The notes: generated by a model from the letters alone, not told the origin. 64,000 bases of DNA from Actinernus sp. WN-2022 (GCA_030867875.1 JAOWCC010001751.1:24730369-24794368), one strand, 5' to 3'. Counted from the stretch's first letter, positions 9,715-20,880 are shown. Numbers and translations: made by a program.

Positions 9715-11204
9715 CTATTTAAGTTTCTTTGGGCGTTGTTCTGACAGTAAATAATGTTTTATTTCTTTGGTAAAGGAAAATGTACTGAGGTCTTTCAGAT
9801 GGTGAGGTATCTCGTGCCAAAGATCAATTGCCTGGTAGGAAAACATTTGTTTTCCAGTATTTGTACGAACACGTGGTTTACATAAATTTTGTTTGGATGC
9901 ATACCGTGTGTTGTATGTATGCCGGTCACTGGCATATTGAAAAAGATCATCAAATAGGCTTGGCAAAAGGCCTTTATGCCACAAATGCGTAAATTTGAGG
10001 GCGTGGAGGCGGTAAACATTATTTACAGTTAGAATGTCTAATAGGTTTAGGAGAGGGAGAGCGCTTTCAGTATTGGGTCCAGACGTTACTGTAAAAAACA
10101 TTAATCTTAGGACCTTATTTTGCTTAGATTGTAATTTTTGTAAATGCGTTTTGTAAGCACTTCCTCAAGCTATTACAGCATATGATAGATAAGGGTAGAT
10201 AAGGTTATAGTAAATTTGTTTAAGTTGATGAATAGAGAGATAGTGCCTTAGTTTTGAAACAATGCCAATATTCCGTGAAATACGAGAGCAAATGTAGGAA
10301 ATGTGATATTTCCAAGATAGCGAATCGTCGATCATAACACCGAGATATTTTATATGATCTTTTTTCTCTAATACGTGGCACGATCCATCTGTGTTCTTTA
10401 ACTTGATTTCTATATTTCCATCTCTTTTTCTGGAAGATTTTATTACCATATAATTTGTTTTTGTAAAATTAATAGAAAGTTTGTTTACATCGCACCATTC
10501 CTTGATTTTTTCCAATTCAGAATTAACTAACGTTTCGAGGCTTTTAAGGTCACGAGCTGAGGCAAAGAGATTTGTGTCATCTGCAAATATTCTAAAAGTC
10601 AGGATCTCCGAGCAGTTGGGTAGATCATTGATGTAAATTAAAAATAGTAAGGATCCTAATGTACTACCTTGTGGAATTCCACAAATCATCACTTGCTTTG
10701 GTGACTCTGTGTGCCCTATAGCTACATATTGTTGTCTGTTTGCAAGATAACTTGCAAACCATTTCAAGGGAATCCCTCTAATTCCGTACGATTCTAATTT
10801 CTTCAGTAGTATTTGGTGGTTTACAGTGTCGAAAGCTTTCGAAAAGTCTAAAAATACCCCACAAGTGTATAAATTATTGTCTATTGCTTTTCGTAGACTA
10901 TCTGCAATTTCACTAACAGCTTGTGCTGTTGAGTGACCTTTCCTAAATCCAAATTGACATTGGAAAAGAATATCATGTTTTTCAATGTAATTAATGAGTT
11001 GCTTATATACAAGCTTTTCAAAGATTTGCGTTAAAGCCGACAAGGTAGAAATAGGGCGAAAGTCTGTTGGGTCCGTTAATTTGCCCCCTTTATCAAAAGG
11101 GTTACTTTGGAGACTTTTAAAACATCAGGAACAATGCCTTGTAACAAAGATTCGTTAAATATTAATGTTAATGCTTCAGAAATATGGTTTCCCGCAAGCT
11201 TTAT
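9715..11204 (-). pseudogene. LINE reverse transcriptase and C-terminal region
   Basis: RT carries DFSKAFDTVNH (first catalytic Asp), GIPQGSTLGSLLF and the FADDTN catalytic box, then thumb and C-terminal blocks ending with LWHEIPHHLKDLSTFSF. The frame is open from 11043 to 10165. A single TGA at 10162-10164 interrupts it, and the same frame continues to 9715, so one nonsense change separates the two parts. Homology continues upstream to about 11204 (FNESLLQGIVPD), where the L2-like insertion begins. An intact protein would perform target-primed reverse transcription. Confidence 0.85.
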
Positions 11205-12361
11205 ACATCGCTGCGGAACACCAATACATGATTTTTTCAAATCGTTCTCACTCAGTCCGAGTTAGGGATGTTGCTTCGGCTGATAAGGAACTACAGTATG
11301 GTGTCCCCCAAGGGTCCGTCTTAGGCCCTCTTCTTTTTTCGTTATTCTTTGCTCCTCTGGAAGATGTGATTTTAGCCCATCACCTAGATTGCATGATGTA
11401 TGCAGACGACACGCAGCTTTACATATCCATCGGTTCCCATCAAGATCGTTCCTCCGTGCTGACGAAGCTAGAGTTGTGTGTCAAGGATATGCTTATTTGG
11501 TGTACTACCAACGGACTTTCGTGTAATCCAGACAAGACCGAAGTCATTCATGTTTCATCACGGTTCTCTCATCGTGATCCTATGCCTGGAATCAATGTTG
11601 ATGGATCAATCATCCTTCCGAAGCCAGTTGCACGCAACCTTGGCGTTGCGGTGGATTGTCATCTACAGATGACGAATCACGTAAATAACATTTGTAAGTC
11701 AGCCTTCTTCTCTATTAGGAACATTGGCAGAATACGAAAACATCTCAACCAAGAAAACTGTGAAAGGCTTGTGCACGCATTCATCACATCCAAGCTAGAC
11801 TCCTGTAATAGCCTTCTCTTTGGACTACCAGACACGCAAATTGACAAGCTTCAACGAGTTCAAAATGCTGCTGCAAGGCTAATCTTAGGTGTAAAGAAGA
11901 ATGATCACATAACTCCTGTTCTGCAGAGCCTTCATTGGCTACCTGTACGAGCTAGGATTGACTTTAAGACTTTACTACTCACATATAAGGCTCTTCACAA
12001 TCAAGCTCCTGCATATATATCAGAACTCTTAATCGTATACCAACCTCGACGTTCTCTCAGATCTGCTTCACAAAACCTTCTCACAGTACCAACATCGAAC
12101 ACTAAGTCCTATGGTGATAGATCTTTTTCAGTTGCTGCTCCCAAACTCTGGAACTCCCTGCCATCACACATTAGATGTGCAGATACTCTTAGTTTATTTA
12201 AGTCCTCTCTCAAGACCCACCTTTTTCGTGAATATTTTCTTATTTTATAACATATTGTATATTGGTTAGCTTTTTAATATATTTAAGTGTAGTTTTTCAT
12301 TATTGTAAAGCATTGAGACTTAGTGTAATGCTCTATATATTATTATTATTATTATTATTAA
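11205..12361 (+). mobile_element. L2-like LINE, 5' truncated, with an open RT frame
   Basis: From about 11205 to 12250 a single open frame encodes the second half of RT and the C-terminus: YGVPQGSVLGPLLFSLFF, the MMYADDTQLY catalytic box, LDSCNSLLFGLP, HWLPVRARIDFK and PKLWNSLPSHIRCAD. The first catalytic Asp and the endonuclease are missing. The 3' end carries a GCATTGAGACTTAGTGTAATGCTC segment, then a TTA simple repeat (about 12340-12360), as usual for this group. It sits inside the minus-strand LINE ORF2. The open first part of the frame (11165-11204) belongs to the host LINE. This is the youngest layer of the nest. Confidence 0.85.
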
Positions 12362-13833
12362 ATTGATATTTGCAATGGCGTCATAAATCTCCTGCGTACA
12401 GATACCTCGAAACGTAAAGCTCATTTGAAATGATCGTGTAATGTAACAAGTAGGATTCGTATCCGTCTCGAGGAAGTTTATCCGCCAGGTTGCGTCCTAC
12501 GTTTATATAATAAGTGTTTAGCTGGTGACAGATACTAGCCTTGTCTATATAACATTTGTTATTATAGATAAGTTTTTTGATTATCGGTTGTGAATTGGTC
12601 TTTCTGTTCATGAGCATTCCAATAAGTTTCCATGTAGTTTTTAAGTTCTCCTTATGCAAATCAAACTGTGTTCTGAAATAGTTCTTTTTAGATATATTTC
12701 TTTGATTTTGTTCAACTTGTTATTATAAGCTTTGTATTTCTTAACCTTTTCTTGGTCTTTACTTAGGAAGTGCGTCTGAAAGAGTTTTTGTTTTCTCTTA
12801 ATAGAGATCAAAATTGCATTTGAAATCCACGGTTTTTTTAATTGCTTTCTCTTTTGTTTAGACGCCTTCCGTACTGGTGCATGTATATCGGATATTTCTT
12901 GAAGTGTTTGTATTACTCTATTCATACTTTCGTTAACATCTTCAGTGACAAGGCTGCTAAAGTTAATATCAGCTAAGGCATTTAAAAAGGCTTCATTATC
13001 GAAGTGCGAAAAGTCTCTAAAGTACTTAATTTCATTGGTAATAGGAAGTTTATTTGCTACTGTACAAAATACAGGTAGGTGGTCAGAGATGTCGGCTAAA
13101 CATATTCCTGCTGTAATAATCTTTTCTGGTACGTTCGTATAAATGTGATCAATTAAAGAGGAGGTGTGATCTGTGATCACCTAAAATAAATACTTCATGT
13201 CCCTTGCTGTTTAGCTTTTCTAATTGAGTCTTTAGTGTTTCGAAGAAAAGATCACGGTTGCTAGAAGGGTGTCTATACACACAACCAATCAAAACACTCT
13301 TTTGTCTTTTGCGTGTTAGTTCGATCCAGCAGGATTCTACGCCGTCCAAACGTAAGTCAAGATCAAGCCTTCTAGCAAACTCTAATTCCTCTGAGACATA
13401 GAGACCAACACCTCCGGCTGATGTTTTGGAATTAATATTCAAAAATGTATAGCCAGCGATATTTATGTTCAGTCGGCTGTGTTCGTTTAATTTTGTTTCG
13501 GAAATAGCGAATTACGGTCGGAGTTTTTTTCACAGTGAGGAGAATATATTGTAAGAGGGAAACGTTTTTACTTAAACTACGCATATTGCAGTGCAAAATG
13601 GAGAATCCATTTTGCTGATTAGCCTTATCGAAGTGCATGCCAGTTTCCTTTACTGAGCAATACTTAGATTCGATGTAATTCTCATAAGAATCGGCATCTT
13701 TATTTGGCGATTCAATGGCATCCTTGAAAAGATCTTTTTCGTCTATTAATCGACTAGAAGATGAGTGAACCCACGATCCCGTTTCCCTAAGGAACTCGTC
13801 TAGATTTAAGTCGTAAAATGGAAGCTGATTCAA
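12362..13833 (-). pseudogene. LINE ORF2 N-terminal part: AP-type endonuclease and linker, frameshifted
   Basis: Four overlapping minus-strand frames together give an exonuclease/endonuclease/phosphatase-type domain and the linker to RT. Recognisable pieces in order are FSILHCNMRSL (about 13580), GGVGLYVS (about 13410), IGCVYRHPSS (about 13290), ILGD (about 13190), ITDHTSSLIDHIYTN (about 13180-13135) and DISDHLPVFC (about 13080). Between GD and ITDHTSS about 30-40 residues expected in the family are missing, so an internal deletion is likely there. The domain would nick target DNA in a live element. Confidence 0.75.
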
Positions 13834-13875
13834 ACTAGTGATCAGTATTATACGCCAGTCAGATTTAAGTAATAA

Positions 13876-14859
13876 CTAAATATCGTATAGAAGATACTGC
13901 AGCACTAATTCTAAGAACGATCTTACTTGTAATATAACGAACAGGCTTAGATATCTTCTTTCTTTCACGTCCATGGCGGCAGGGAGAAAGTGAGTTGGAA
14001 GGTCTAGCTGTAGCTCAAACTCGCTTTTGAATTTGGAGAGGTCTTCCGCTGTGTCAAAGCTATGGGTCGCAGCATTCTCGCCTGCTTTGAGGAAGATTCT
14101 CCCATTTTGGGTCCATATGTACTTCCATTTCAGTCTCTTTTTTAGCTTGTTCACTTCGCCGAAGAGTTGTTTTTTGTAGGGCGTCAAAGACTCGGAGATA
14201 TATATACTTTCTGTGGACGCCAAATCAAGATCGGGTAGATCGTTAGCTTTCTTGTTGACCAACTTTCTTCGATTCCCATAGAATCTATTTCGCGTATCCC
14301 TCCTGGTAAATTTTACGATTATCTTTGGAGGTGCCCCAGCTTTGTACGAAGGGATTGGATGAGTAATGGATATATCTTCCTTTGTAATAGGGACGTCAGT
14401 CGCTTTTCCGATGGAGTTGATGATATTCTCACACGTGCACGCAATAGTAGGCTCGGTACCTGAAATTTTCAGGCAATCCCTACGCATGTATTGGGCGAGT
14501 TCTTCAACTTGGGACATAGCGTTTACAGCACACTTCTTCACTTTACCTAGATCCTCCTTCACAGCATTGATGCTTTGTGTATGATGAGATAACTTCTCGT
14601 TTGTTAACTTCACTTGAGCGAGAAGGTCATCGTACTTGTCAGATAGAAAACTAATCGCTTTGTTGAGTTCTTCGGAATTAGATGATAAGTTATCAAGCTT
14701 AGCATTTATAGGACCAGTTTCCTTCCTTAGGAGCTCTTTTATCTCTGCTAATGTAGCCATATTGGCACTTAGCGTCGTAGCATAGTTTTGGCGGAGCACT
14801 AAAGCACGCGACCAACCGCCATAACGACATATGCTAACGAGCCTCGATAGCTGTAACAT
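13876..14859 (-). CDS. LINE ORF1 protein (coiled coil plus RNA-binding-like region)
   Basis: An open frame of 327 codons, the first ORF of the minus-strand LINE. Residues about 35-120 are rich in heptad-spaced Leu/Ile and charged residues (LAEIKELLRKE onward), consistent with a coiled coil. Residues about 128-200 (RRDCLKISG ... KIIVKFTRRDTRNRFY) resemble the RRM-like part of L1-type ORF1 proteins. A block SLTPYKKQLFGEVNKLKKR follows. Such proteins coat element RNA. The terminal 40 residues are hydrophobic and may be read-through beyond the native end. The frame is open although ORF2 is dead. Confidence 0.7.
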   Translation of the reverse strand: MLQLSRLVSICRYGGWSRALVLRQNYATTLSANMATLAEIKELLRKETGPINAKLDNLSSNSEELNKAISFLSDKYDDLLAQVKLTNEKLSHHTQSINAVKEDLGKVKKCAVNAMSQVEELAQYMRRDCLKISGTEPTIACTCENIINSIGKATDVPITKEDISITHPIPSYKAGAPPKIIVKFTRRDTRNRFYGNRRKLVNKKANDLPDLDLASTESIYISESLTPYKKQLFGEVNKLKKRLKWKYIWTQNGRIFLKAGENAATHSFDTAEDLSKFKSEFELQLDLPTHFLPAAMDVKERRYLSLFVILQVRSFLELVLQYLLYDI

Positions 14860-14862
14860 ATT

Positions 14863-14920
14863 AATGTCTGCTGATGATACCGTTCTCTACTATTTAATAT
14901 ATACATTTAATATATACAAC
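14863..14920 (+). pseudogene. Second piece of the split plus-strand LINE RT
   Basis: The codons for MSADDTVLYYL occur at about 14864-14898 on the plus strand. This is the RT catalytic box (normally YADD or FADD) expected immediately after the LPSV at which the fragment at 8968-9434 stops. The homology ends soon after, at an AT-rich stretch. Confidence 0.65.
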
Positions 14921-15272
14921 TTGGCATTGTCGAGTGAAAATACGGGTTAAAACCAGTCTGGGTCAAAACAGTGCAAATATATACCCAGTATTATTGATAT
15001 TTTAAGAGTTACGGATGTATTTTTCCGAGCCCAGTAGCCTCTTTCTCGGTCCATTGTTATACGACGATGACGTAATTTTACCATATTAGGTCACAAAAAC
15101 GTATTACCCACTAGATTGCCGTATCACCCGCTAGTAAACCAGCATTAACCGGTTTTAGTACACGACCAAACTAACTAGAGAGCTTTGGAAACAGCTAAAA
15201 CAAGCTGTTTTTTTTTAGATTCATATCATGTAATACTTTTTGTAAGGGTTCAGTGAATGGCCACGAGTGTAA
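14921..15272. other. Non-coding sequence, nothing recognised
   Basis: AT-rich sequence with small palindromes such as AACAGCTAAAACAAGCTGTT near 15190. No gene is visible. Confidence 0.5.
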
Positions 15273-16841
15273 TTTAACAAATCACACACATTTTGCCATT
15301 GTATGAACTCGTACTCATCATAGAAATGACGTCATAAATACGTCTCGCTACGCTCGTTGTTCCACTTGAGTTTTGAACATTTTATGACGTCATTTCTATG
15401 ATCAATACGTGTACAGACAATGACAAAATGTGTGCGATTTGTTTTTTACAACGACGAAGCACTTATAGCTTCAAATGAGTGCGTAATAAACTGCTTTCGA
15501 GTCGAAAAAGTCCATTGAAAGTCAAAACGTAAACACTTCTAATTACCGTTGCCGAGAGAAAGCTTTCTTAGACAAATGGCAATTTGGATCACCGATTAAC
15601 TTCTGTAATTGATGGAATGCTTGTGAAATCCTTTCTTGTTTCTTTTTCTGGATCAGAAATGTTATTGTTATATAATTCAAAACTTCTGAGCTCTGAGAGA
15701 ACTAGTCTAGTCACAAAGTCTGACTACAAATTCGCCAAAACGTTCTCCACTCAAGAGAAAACTCTCATTTTGCCAAATGGCACACTACAAAGAAGTTTGA
15801 CTCACCGATTAACTTCTCCTAGTAATAAAATGCTTGTGAAATCCTCACTTTCTTGTTTTTGGAAGCGAAGTTAACCTCGCTTAGAAAGCACTTTGCAAAG
15901 CTACCACGGCTTGCGAGTGACGTCATTTTCATTGTCCGTACTTAAATTGCATATAGCGGAGAGCCAATCAGAAAGCGAGAAATTTGGATGTTGTTGAAAA
16001 AATGGGATTTATCCCATATTACACGAGTGGACATTCATTAACCAATTTATCGTATGCCGTTTAACCCAGAAAGAAATACTGATCAATATGTTTTAAGATT
16101 AAAATATCGGTTTTGTTGGAGTGTGAGTGATTTTTTACAACAACATCCAATTTTCTCGCATTCTGATTGGCTCTCCACTATATGGAATTATAAGTACGGA
16201 CAATGAAAATGACGTCACTCGCAAGCGGTAGCTTTGCAAAGTGCTTTCACGGCGAGATTTGTGAATTCAAATGGCTGTTAACTTTATATCTTCCAAAAAC
16301 AAGAAAATGAGGATTTCACAAGCATTTCACCACTGTCTAGGAGAAGTTAATCGGTGAGTCAAACTTCTTCGTAGTGTGCCATTTGACAAAATGTGAGTTT
16401 TCTCTTGAGTGGAGAAAGTTTCGGCGAATTTGTGGTTCAGACTTTGTGACTAGTTCTTTCAGAGCTCAGAAGAACTTTTCTGATCCAGAAAAAAAACAAG
16501 AAAGGATTTCACAAGCATTCCATCAATGACAGAAGTTAATCGATGAACCAAATTTCCTTGTATGCTGCCATTTGTCAAAGAAAGCCGGTAATTAGAAGTG
16601 CTTACGTTTTGACTTTCAATGGCCTTTTTCGACTCGAAAGCAGTTTATTACCTACTCATTTGAAGCTAACTACTTCGTAGTTGTAAAAAAGCAAATCGCA
16701 TACATTTTTCCATTGTCCGTACTCGTATTGATCATAGAAATGACGCCATAAAATGTCCAAAACTTTGGCGCACATTTTATGACGTCATTTCTATGATCAA
16801 TACGAGTACGGACAATGGAAACATGTATGCGATTTGTTAAA
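15273..16841. mobile_element. Long foldback element of about 1.57 kb with 0.7-kb inverted arms
   Basis: The left arm (about 15273-16003) and right arm (about 16137-16841) are inverted copies over roughly 700 bp, with indels and substitutions. Outer ends are TTTAACAAATC and GATTTGTTAAA. Each arm's outer part is itself a smaller palindrome around ATAGAAATGACGTCATAAA. The loop (about 16004-16136) is single copy. Both arms carry AATCAGAA/TTCTGATTGG boxes beside the loop. No transposase is encoded; the frame at 15584-15874 is an arm artefact. The structure fits a non-autonomous foldback or long-TIR DNA element. Confidence 0.85.
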
Positions 16842-17065
16842 CCACAAGTTCCATATTTCGAAATCACATGCACGTGAATGAAATATTTTGAAATTCACGT
16901 GCAAATGAATATGAAATCAAAACATTTTTCGTTGGAATTGTGTTTATGCAAAATAGCTAGGCATAACTAACAAATTTATTTGGCACAACTACGTCAGCTG
17001 ATTATTCTACTCGCTAGCATTGGAGTTGTTAGATTAATACCCAAGACCTTGTTTCTGGGATAAAC

Positions 17066-17514
17066 ATGGCGAATTTTTCTATGGAAGAGCTGCTGTTTCT
17101 TGAGGATGACAGTGAGTTTCAGGATTCAAAGAAGCACTTTGGCGATATAGTGACCGAAAGTGATTTAAAGAGGAGATACGTCGAAAGAGTACCAGCTAAC
17201 ACGAGACGTTCAACGAAGTGGGCAGTCAAAGTTTGGAAAACGTGGGCAAACTTTCGAAAGAAAGCTGTCGATACTGCCTTGGGAAGGTACCCTCAAAGAG
17301 GTCCTCAAAGAACGTAATTTTTGGCTTGCAAGATTCATTGTAGAAGTACGCAAGGAAGACCGTGACGACTTCCGCCTTCCACGCTCTATTACCTCGCATG
17401 TAATTTGAGTCGTCACGTCAAAGAAGTTTGGGAAGGGGAGACATCAATATTCTTTCGAAAGCAGACTTTCGTTTTGCTGATTTTAGAGCGGCGTTGGATT
17501 CTAGAATGAAAGAG
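17066..17514 (+). pseudogene. Crypton-like tyrosine recombinase N-terminal remnant (DUF3504-related)
   Basis: The first frame (17066-17317, 83 codons) contains RVPANTRRSTKWAVKVWKTW, which resembles the N-terminal, SAM-like DNA-binding region of Crypton-type tyrosine recombinases and their domesticated relatives. After a frameshift near 17290-17300 the homology resumes as ERNFWLARFIVEVRKEDRD, and after a second one as INILSKADFRFADFRAALD, ending at a possible splice donor (GAG|GTATGT, GT at 17515). The catalytic recombinase domain is not seen downstream; a foldback element begins at about 17628. Either an exon of a decayed element or a broken host paralogue. Family assignment is from motif memory, not a search. 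Confidence 0.55.
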
Positions 17515-17627
17515 GTATGTAACGAAATATTGTGTTTAATACATTCAAGATGCAAAATTATGTCGCTTATTTGCCGGTGGTGTGGTTTAATTTGTTGTTG
17601 CATAGTTATTTATTCGACTGTATAAAT

Positions 17628-18108
17628 ATACTCATTAGTATGCGATAAACATTGTGACAAACAGTGTGATAACCATTTATTACGCTACTTATCGCATACT
17701 AATGATATTTATTACCCCACAATAGCTGATATCAGTATGTGATAAACAGTGGGATGATAAACAGTGTGATAACCATTTTTATTACACATTTGGGGTTGAT
17801 ATCCGTGTGATAAAGCTGTGAATAAAAACCATATCAGTGAAGTGATACGATATCACTTCACTGTACTTTGCTTTTAGAAATAAATTTTGTTTTGCTTAAT
17901 TTTGTATAATAAACAAATTATGACATGTTAAGAGCCTGATATCGTTTTTATTCACTCGATTTCCGTACCATATCGCTCACTAGTACTCGCTCGCGGACTC
18001 GCTCGTTCGCGATATGATACGAAAACCTCGTTAATAAAAACGATATCAAGCTCTTAACGATGTAATCATCTCTATATCACGCTACTAATGAGTATTAATT
18101 ACCCCACA
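17628..18108. mobile_element. Foldback/MITE cluster with nested palindromes
   Basis: ATACTCATTAGTATGCGATAA (17629) pairs with TTATCGCATACTAATGATAT (17689) and with the CTACTAATGAGTATTAATTACC end at about 18080-18105. GATAAACAGTGTGATAACC-like units recur at about 17664 and 17758. A near-perfect palindrome lies at about 17835-17863, and a larger hairpin at 17927-18058 has 26-bp identical arms (GTTAAGAGCCTGATATCG / complement) with a second hairpin inside it. No coding potential. Confidence 0.75.
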
Positions 18109-18709
18109 ATTTCCCTCTCTTCAGAAGCCCTGCCCACTTGCCTAATTAAGACAGTGGGATATGGGATTTATCCCATCAGTTGCAACAAAGGATTTAGGGT
18201 GTGGCATAGGAAAAAGTTGATTATCCAGTGACATTAAAGTAATTAGAAATTAAAGCCACTTTTCTGGCTTTCCGTCGCTCATTGATCTACAAGATCGAAC
18301 TGAAAAGGAAATCACATAAATAATTCAAGTGTCGTATAATAAAGGCCCGTTTATAGGACAGAAAAAAAGGAACGGCTCGGATAGAGAGAAGTACCGGTTC
18401 CATGAACATTTGCATCGCGCAGAATGACCTTTGTTTCATGGACATATTCAAATATTCAATAGACCGTGGAAAACGATTTTTGATTGGTCCAAGCAGTCAC
18501 GTGAAGCTATTTACGTCACTTCAACGCAAAGCCAAACCTGTCAATCTCACGTTGATTGATAGATAAAATTTGTACACAAATTCTCCAGAGAGTTATCAAT
18601 AAAAGTAACATGCAGAAGCATTAATTAGAACCAACTCAAGTATCATTACTTAATCCACATAAAAGCTTATCGACTGTGAGTTTCATTTTGATCAGAACTT
18701 TCAATCATA
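18109..18709. other. Non-coding sequence
   Basis: No gene recognised. An ATTGG box followed by TCACGTGA lies at about 18482-18505, like boxes found in other repeats of this window. Confidence 0.5.
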
Positions 18710-18905
18710 CTATTATCTATGATAGGCAATTTGGTTTTCGAGAAGGGTATTCTACTATGCATGCAACTCTGTCAATTGCAGACAAAATCCAAAGAGCAAT
18801 AGAAGATGGCCAGTACTCATGTGGGATTTTCCTAGACTTTTCAAAAGCATTTGACACAGTTAATCATAGCATTTTGATCTCTAAATTAAGCCACTATGGA
18901 ATTCG
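18710..18905 (+). pseudogene. LINE RT fragment, plus strand
   Basis: Encodes an RT segment: RQFGFREGYSTMHA, then DKIQRAIEDGQYSCGIFLDFSKAFDTVNHSIL with the first catalytic Asp. It is closely similar to the RT piece on the opposite strand at 20190-20696, so both are from one LINE family. It stops at about 18905, where minus-strand C-terminal sequence of the same type begins. Confidence 0.75.
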
Positions 18906-20880
18906 TAGTGATGTTTCGAAGATATGGCTTGAAAGAAATTGTTAAAAGCAGATGGGAGCCTATTAGCATGAAACTTAAAAAGGAAAATGCAGTTTTGGTA
19001 ATAAATAACATCAGCAAACTTTAAGATTTCCAGTTCCTTAAAAATAGGGGAAGTGTGTTGATCATATTTAGAAGATGTTACAATTCTTACAGCTTTCTTC
19101 TGAAACAAAAAGATAGGTTTAAAGTGCCTCTAAACCCTTTTGCAATTTATATATATATGAAACTTTGAAAGGTTTTGAGTACTTCTGCGAAGAAATGTTT
19201 GGCTTACAGAGAATACTCTATGTTCTAGGCTTGTTTGAAATGGTGAAAATGTGACCTTTTCTGACCCATGACCTTGTAAGAAAAAGACTGGATCGATTCC
19301 CTATCTTACGTCATCCAATTCATTCGACTTTGCAATAACTTGAATAAATATTTAGCATTTTGTCTAAAATAGCTGTTTTCTTTACTAAAATCGCACAGAC
19401 TGTGGATATTCTCTATATATCGATGCTGTTGTGATAGAAAGGCGTCATGGACAATAATGCATTAATGAGGTGACGTAAGATAGGGAATCGACCCAGACTT
19501 TCTTACAAGGTCATGGGTCAGGAAAGGTCACATTTTCACCATTTCAAACAAGCCTAGAACATAGAATATTCTCTGTAAGCCAAAAATTTCTTCGCAGCAG
19601 TACTCAAAACCTTTCAAAGTTTCATATACACCTATTTCAAAAAAGGTTGATCATTACGAAGAACAAACTACAAACATTGAACAAAGGGCTCTATGGTTCA
19701 GTGATTCAAAGACAATGGAGCTCCATTGTTCAATACTTGTAGCTAGTTCTTCGTTCTGATCAACCTTTTTTGAAACAGGTGTATATAAAAATTGCAAAAG
19801 GGTTAAGGGGCACTTTAAGAGATGTTTGGTAGGTATTTCCCTGTACAATCAGTCCATATGTGAGAAAAGGATAAACCAAATAATAATACAACTGAATTAG
19901 AATGTTTTTTGGGACAGTTTGGATAACAGACCAACAGCTCTAGATATCTTTTTGCTAATTTGGCGAATATGTTCCTTCCAATTTAAATTAGTGTCCATAA
20001 TAATACCAAGGTATTTGATACAATCTTTCTGTTTAATTGCCTTCTTGTCTATTTAAAGGCTGATAGAATTAGGAATTTTCTTCTGAGATGGATGAAAAAT
20101 GGCAAAATTGGTTTTGTCGATATTTAGAGATAATTTATTCACACAGAGCCAAGTATGAACTCTTTTCAATTCAACATTTATTGTACATTCTAGTGATTCG
20201 AGTGATTTATTTGCAAAAAATAGATTGGAATCATCAGCAAAGAGATGGAAATCGAATACCTTGGAGCAACTACTAAAATCATTAATGTAAAGAAGGAATA
20301 GAAGAGGGCCAAGGACGGACCCGTGTGGAACACCACATGAAATTGAGGAACAAGCAGATGTTGTGTTTTCAATAGATACAAATTGTTTTCTATTTGAAAG
20401 ATAAGAGACAAACCAGTCATGAGCAATTCCACGAATACCATAGTAATGCAGTTTAGCAAGACGAATATCATGATAACAGTATCGAATGCTTTACTTAGGT
20501 CAAGGAAAATGCCACAGGAGTATTGGCCCTCTTCAATTGCTTTTTGAATTTTATCTGTAATTAGAAGCAGTGCATGTATTGTTGAATGATTTGCACGAAA
20601 CCCAAATTGTTTGGAATAAATAATAGAAAACTTAGTTAAAAAGCTCATTAACCTATTATACATTATTTTTTCTAATAATTGATTGAAGATAGACAAAATG
20701 GATTTGATAAAGACATGCTGGACCCCGCTTTAAATACTGGAATAACTCTAGCTATCTCAAAAGAATCAGGAACTATACCAGAAGAAAAAGAATACTGTTT
20801 CGCGTTATTGTTCTCTGGCCATCTGATAAATATTGCTTTCGGTTGTACAGGGTCCGGGGAGGTTTATAAGCATAGGTTGC
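18906..20880 (-). mobile_element. LINE remnant, RT to C-terminus, split by a TIR element
   Basis: Read on the minus strand from 20880: IVPDSFEIARVIPVFKAG, then QFGFRANHST and GQYSCGIFLDLSKAFDTV. A frameshift at about 20470 follows, then GVPHGSVLGPLLF and the catalytic FADDSNLFF box (about 20212-20240), the thumb, and YPFLTYGLI at about 19855. A TIR element (19118-19818) interrupts it there. It resumes with KKAVRIVTSSKYDQHTSPIF (19105 downward) and ends at about 18906. The endonuclease and 3' tail are absent. Confidence 0.8.
19118..19818. mobile_element. TIR element inserted in the LINE, itself carrying a second hairpin element
   Basis: Ends are TTTAAAGTGCCTCTAAACCC (19118) and its near-inverse at 19788-19818. 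A second inverted pair of about 165 bp, nearly identical, spans roughly 19155-19315 and 19470-19630. A separate hairpin at about 19628-19785, with arms ACACCTRTTTCAAAAAAGGTTGATCA and inverse, lies between the inner repeat and the right end and looks like a later insertion. No protein is encoded. Confidence 0.8.

Larger units (their letters stand above)
9435..14862 (-). mobile_element. Two-ORF LINE (CR1/Rex1 type) inserted in another LINE
   Basis: A long minus-strand element with ORF1 (13876-14859) and an ORF2 of endonuclease plus RT (13833 down to 9715), ending in a TTG simple-repeat tail (CAA on the plus strand, 9436-9451). It is nearly full length but decayed: frameshifts in the endonuclease, a stop in the RT C-terminus and an L2-like LINE inserted at about 11205-12361. 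It interrupts the plus-strand LINE of 8968-9434 and 14863-14920. The clade name is by motif resemblance; a phylogeny is needed for a firm label. Confidence 0.85.
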
